Assembly: GCF_900112795.1 (NCBI RefSeq)
Contig: NZ_FONA01000004.1
Span: 62,001 to 126,000, forward strand
DNA from: Thermophagus xiamenensis
GTDB lineage: Bacteria; Bacteroidota; Bacteroidia; Bacteroidales; Marinilabiliaceae
Reading direction: 5' to 3'
DNA length: 64,000 nt
In this document: one piece after another, positions 62,846-64,000 of the stretch
Layout of the letters: every line of letters begins with the position of its first letter
How positions within the stretch are numbered: the stretch's first letter is position 1
The notes under the pieces: model-generated
What the model was told of the DNA's origin: nothing
Databases searched by the model: none
Seen by the model: only the letters and a program-made list of their open reading frames with translations
Made by a program: the position numbers and the translations under genes

Positions 62846-64000
62846 ATGAAAATAATAAATCAACTATATGAAATGACAGCACTGGGGCAAATAGCTGAAA
62901 GCCCCGGTGTGTTGTTAATGATAGTAATAGGAGCTGTTCTGTTATACCTGGGGATTGCCAAAAAATATGAACCATTACTATTGGTCCCAATAGGATTTGG
63001 CATTATTTTGGCAAACCTTCCGGGTGGAAATATGGGAGTAGTTCCAGCCGAAATGATTGAGCTTCCTGAACACCGGTATATGAATCTTTTTGAGATAGCC
63101 CATGAATATGGAATAATGAATTATCTATATTATTCCCTTATTAAAACCGGTTTTTTACCGCCCATTATTTTTATGGGTGTTGGAGCTTTGACTGATTTTG
63201 GACCTATGTTGAGGAATTTAAGATTGGCATTTTTTGGTGCAGCAGCTCAGCTAGGTATTTTTTGCGTGTTTTTTGCTGCCATAGCCCTGGGCTTTACACC
63301 CCAGGAAGCCGGTTCTTTAGGAATAATTGGCGGAGCTGATGGGCCTACAGCCATTTATACCACAATTCTTTTGGCGCCCCATTTATTAGGACCCATTGCT
63401 ATTGCGGCCTATTCCTATATGGCCTTGGTGCCGGTGATTATTCCGTTTGTTGCTAACTTGTTGATGACGAAAAAAGAATTTCATATCAACATGAAAAAGC
63501 AGGATAAACTTTATCCACCCAAATACCAGATTAAAAATTTAAAAACGGTAAAAATCATTTTTCCTATTGTGTTGGGGGTAATTATTGCTTTTATTGTTCC
63601 CTCATCGGTACCACTATTAGGAATGTTATTATTTGGTAATTTGGTAAAAGAGATTGGAACATCTACCCAGCGATTGGCGGATGCCGCTACAGGGCCCATT
63701 ATGAATACCGCAACCATATTTCTTGGGCTTGCTGTGGGGGCAACCATGACTGCTGATGTATTCCTGGATTTAAAGACTATTGGTATTGTTGTGGGAGGAT
63801 TTCTTGCTTTTTCAATCTCTATAGCAGGTGGAATATTGGCGGTAAAAGTATACAATTTGTTTTCTAAGAAAAAAATCAATCCCTTAGTTGGAGCCACTGG
63901 GTTAAGTGCCGTCCCCATGGCATCGCGCGTTGCCAATGAAATGGGATTGAAGTATGATAGCAGCAATCATTTGTTGCAATATTGTATGGCATCCAATATT
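62846..64000 (+). CDS. oadB: Oxaloacetate decarboxylase beta subunit, 3' end beyond the window
   Basis: Open frame from ATG 62846 to the window end (385 codons seen). Signature segments: MIVIGAVLLYLGIAKKYEPL, FMGVGALTDFGPML, GIIGGADGPTAIYTTILLAP, GPIMNTATIFLGLAVGATM and the late AVPMASRVANEMG. The GGADGPT motif marks the sodium-binding decarboxylase site. It is the membrane channel that releases CO2 and exports sodium. About 45 or more C-terminal residues should lie outside the window. Confidence 0.95.
   Translation, partial: MKIINQLYEMTALGQIAESPGVLLMIVIGAVLLYLGIAKKYEPLLLVPIGFGIILANLPGGNMGVVPAEMIELPEHRYMNLFEIAHEYGIMNYLYYSLIKTGFLPPIIFMGVGALTDFGPMLRNLRLAFFGAAAQLGIFCVFFAAIALGFTPQEAGSLGIIGGADGPTAIYTTILLAPHLLGPIAIAAYSYMALVPVIIPFVANLLMTKKEFHINMKKQDKLYPPKYQIKNLKTVKIIFPIVLGVIIAFIVPSSVPLLGMLLFGNLVKEIGTSTQRLADAATGPIMNTATIFLGLAVGATMTADVFLDLKTIGIVVGGFLAFSISIAGGILAVKVYNLFSKKKINPLVGATGLSAVPMASRVANEMGLKYDSSNHLLQYCMASNI

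Overview
The window looks like chromosome of a member of the Bacteroidota, probably a fermentative or facultatively anaerobic Bacteroidales/Marinilabiliales-type organism. The base composition is AT-rich. Several promoters fit the Bacteroidota pattern (TTTG, about 20 nt, then TAnnTTTG). One secreted protease ends in a type IX secretion sorting domain. There is a TonB-dependent receptor/DUF4249 module, and the window closes on a sodium-pumping oxaloacetate decarboxylase operon (oadG-oadA-oadB, the last cut by the window end). The lineage is inferred; no rRNA gene is present.

Layout. 1-9.8 kb: end of a calcineurin-like phosphoesterase, a T9SS serine protease, a stand-alone receiver protein, a GH3-like/beta-lactamase-like fusion, an M18 aminopeptidase and a small unknown. 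10-15 kb: an LTA-synthase-family protein, HU, TrmH and a LytTR regulator. 15-20 kb: an envelope/phosphate group (beta-helix lipoprotein, porin, PiT transporter with a PhoU-like tail). 20-24 kb: LysE exporter, ThiL, C69 dipeptidase. 24-34 kb: two paralogous double-domain carbohydrate-binding-like proteins, a two-component system, and an outer-membrane operon of two beta-barrel-like proteins, a DUF4249 lipoprotein and a TonB receptor. 34.5-34.9 kb: an intact promoter and TPP riboswitch that now lead only into the last ~60 codons of a deleted thiC. 35-41.2 kb: a siroheme/assimilatory sulfite reductase operon (two precorrin-2 dehydrogenases, CysJ, CysI, SUMT). 42-45 kb: two unknown proteins, a 42-bp tandem repeat and a protein fragment. 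45.7-50.1 kb: peroxiredoxin-like protein, NmrA-type SDR, an EanA/EanB-type ergothioneine pair, DUF427 protein. Then tRNA-Arg(ACG), an M23 peptidase-TPR-Pif1 helicase operon, a TRIC-type channel, a URO-D/MtaA-family protein, an HD protein and the Oad operon.

Three things stand out. (1) Upstream of the sulfite reductase operon is a complete trp-style attenuator: promoter, a 32-codon leader ORF with a Cys/Met cluster, and four mutually exclusive pairing segments ending in an intrinsic terminator. (2) A modular dispersed repeat of ~190-200 bp occurs in about a dozen intergenic regions. It carries TAGTCAT-like heptamers, and in several places it supplies the stop or start codon of the neighbouring gene. 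(3) The TPP riboswitch is orphaned by a large internal thiC deletion.

The sulfur theme is coherent. Sulfite reductase makes sulfide, the attenuator would sense charged Cys/Met tRNA, and the EanB-like rhodanese family uses polysulfide to make ergothioneine without oxygen.
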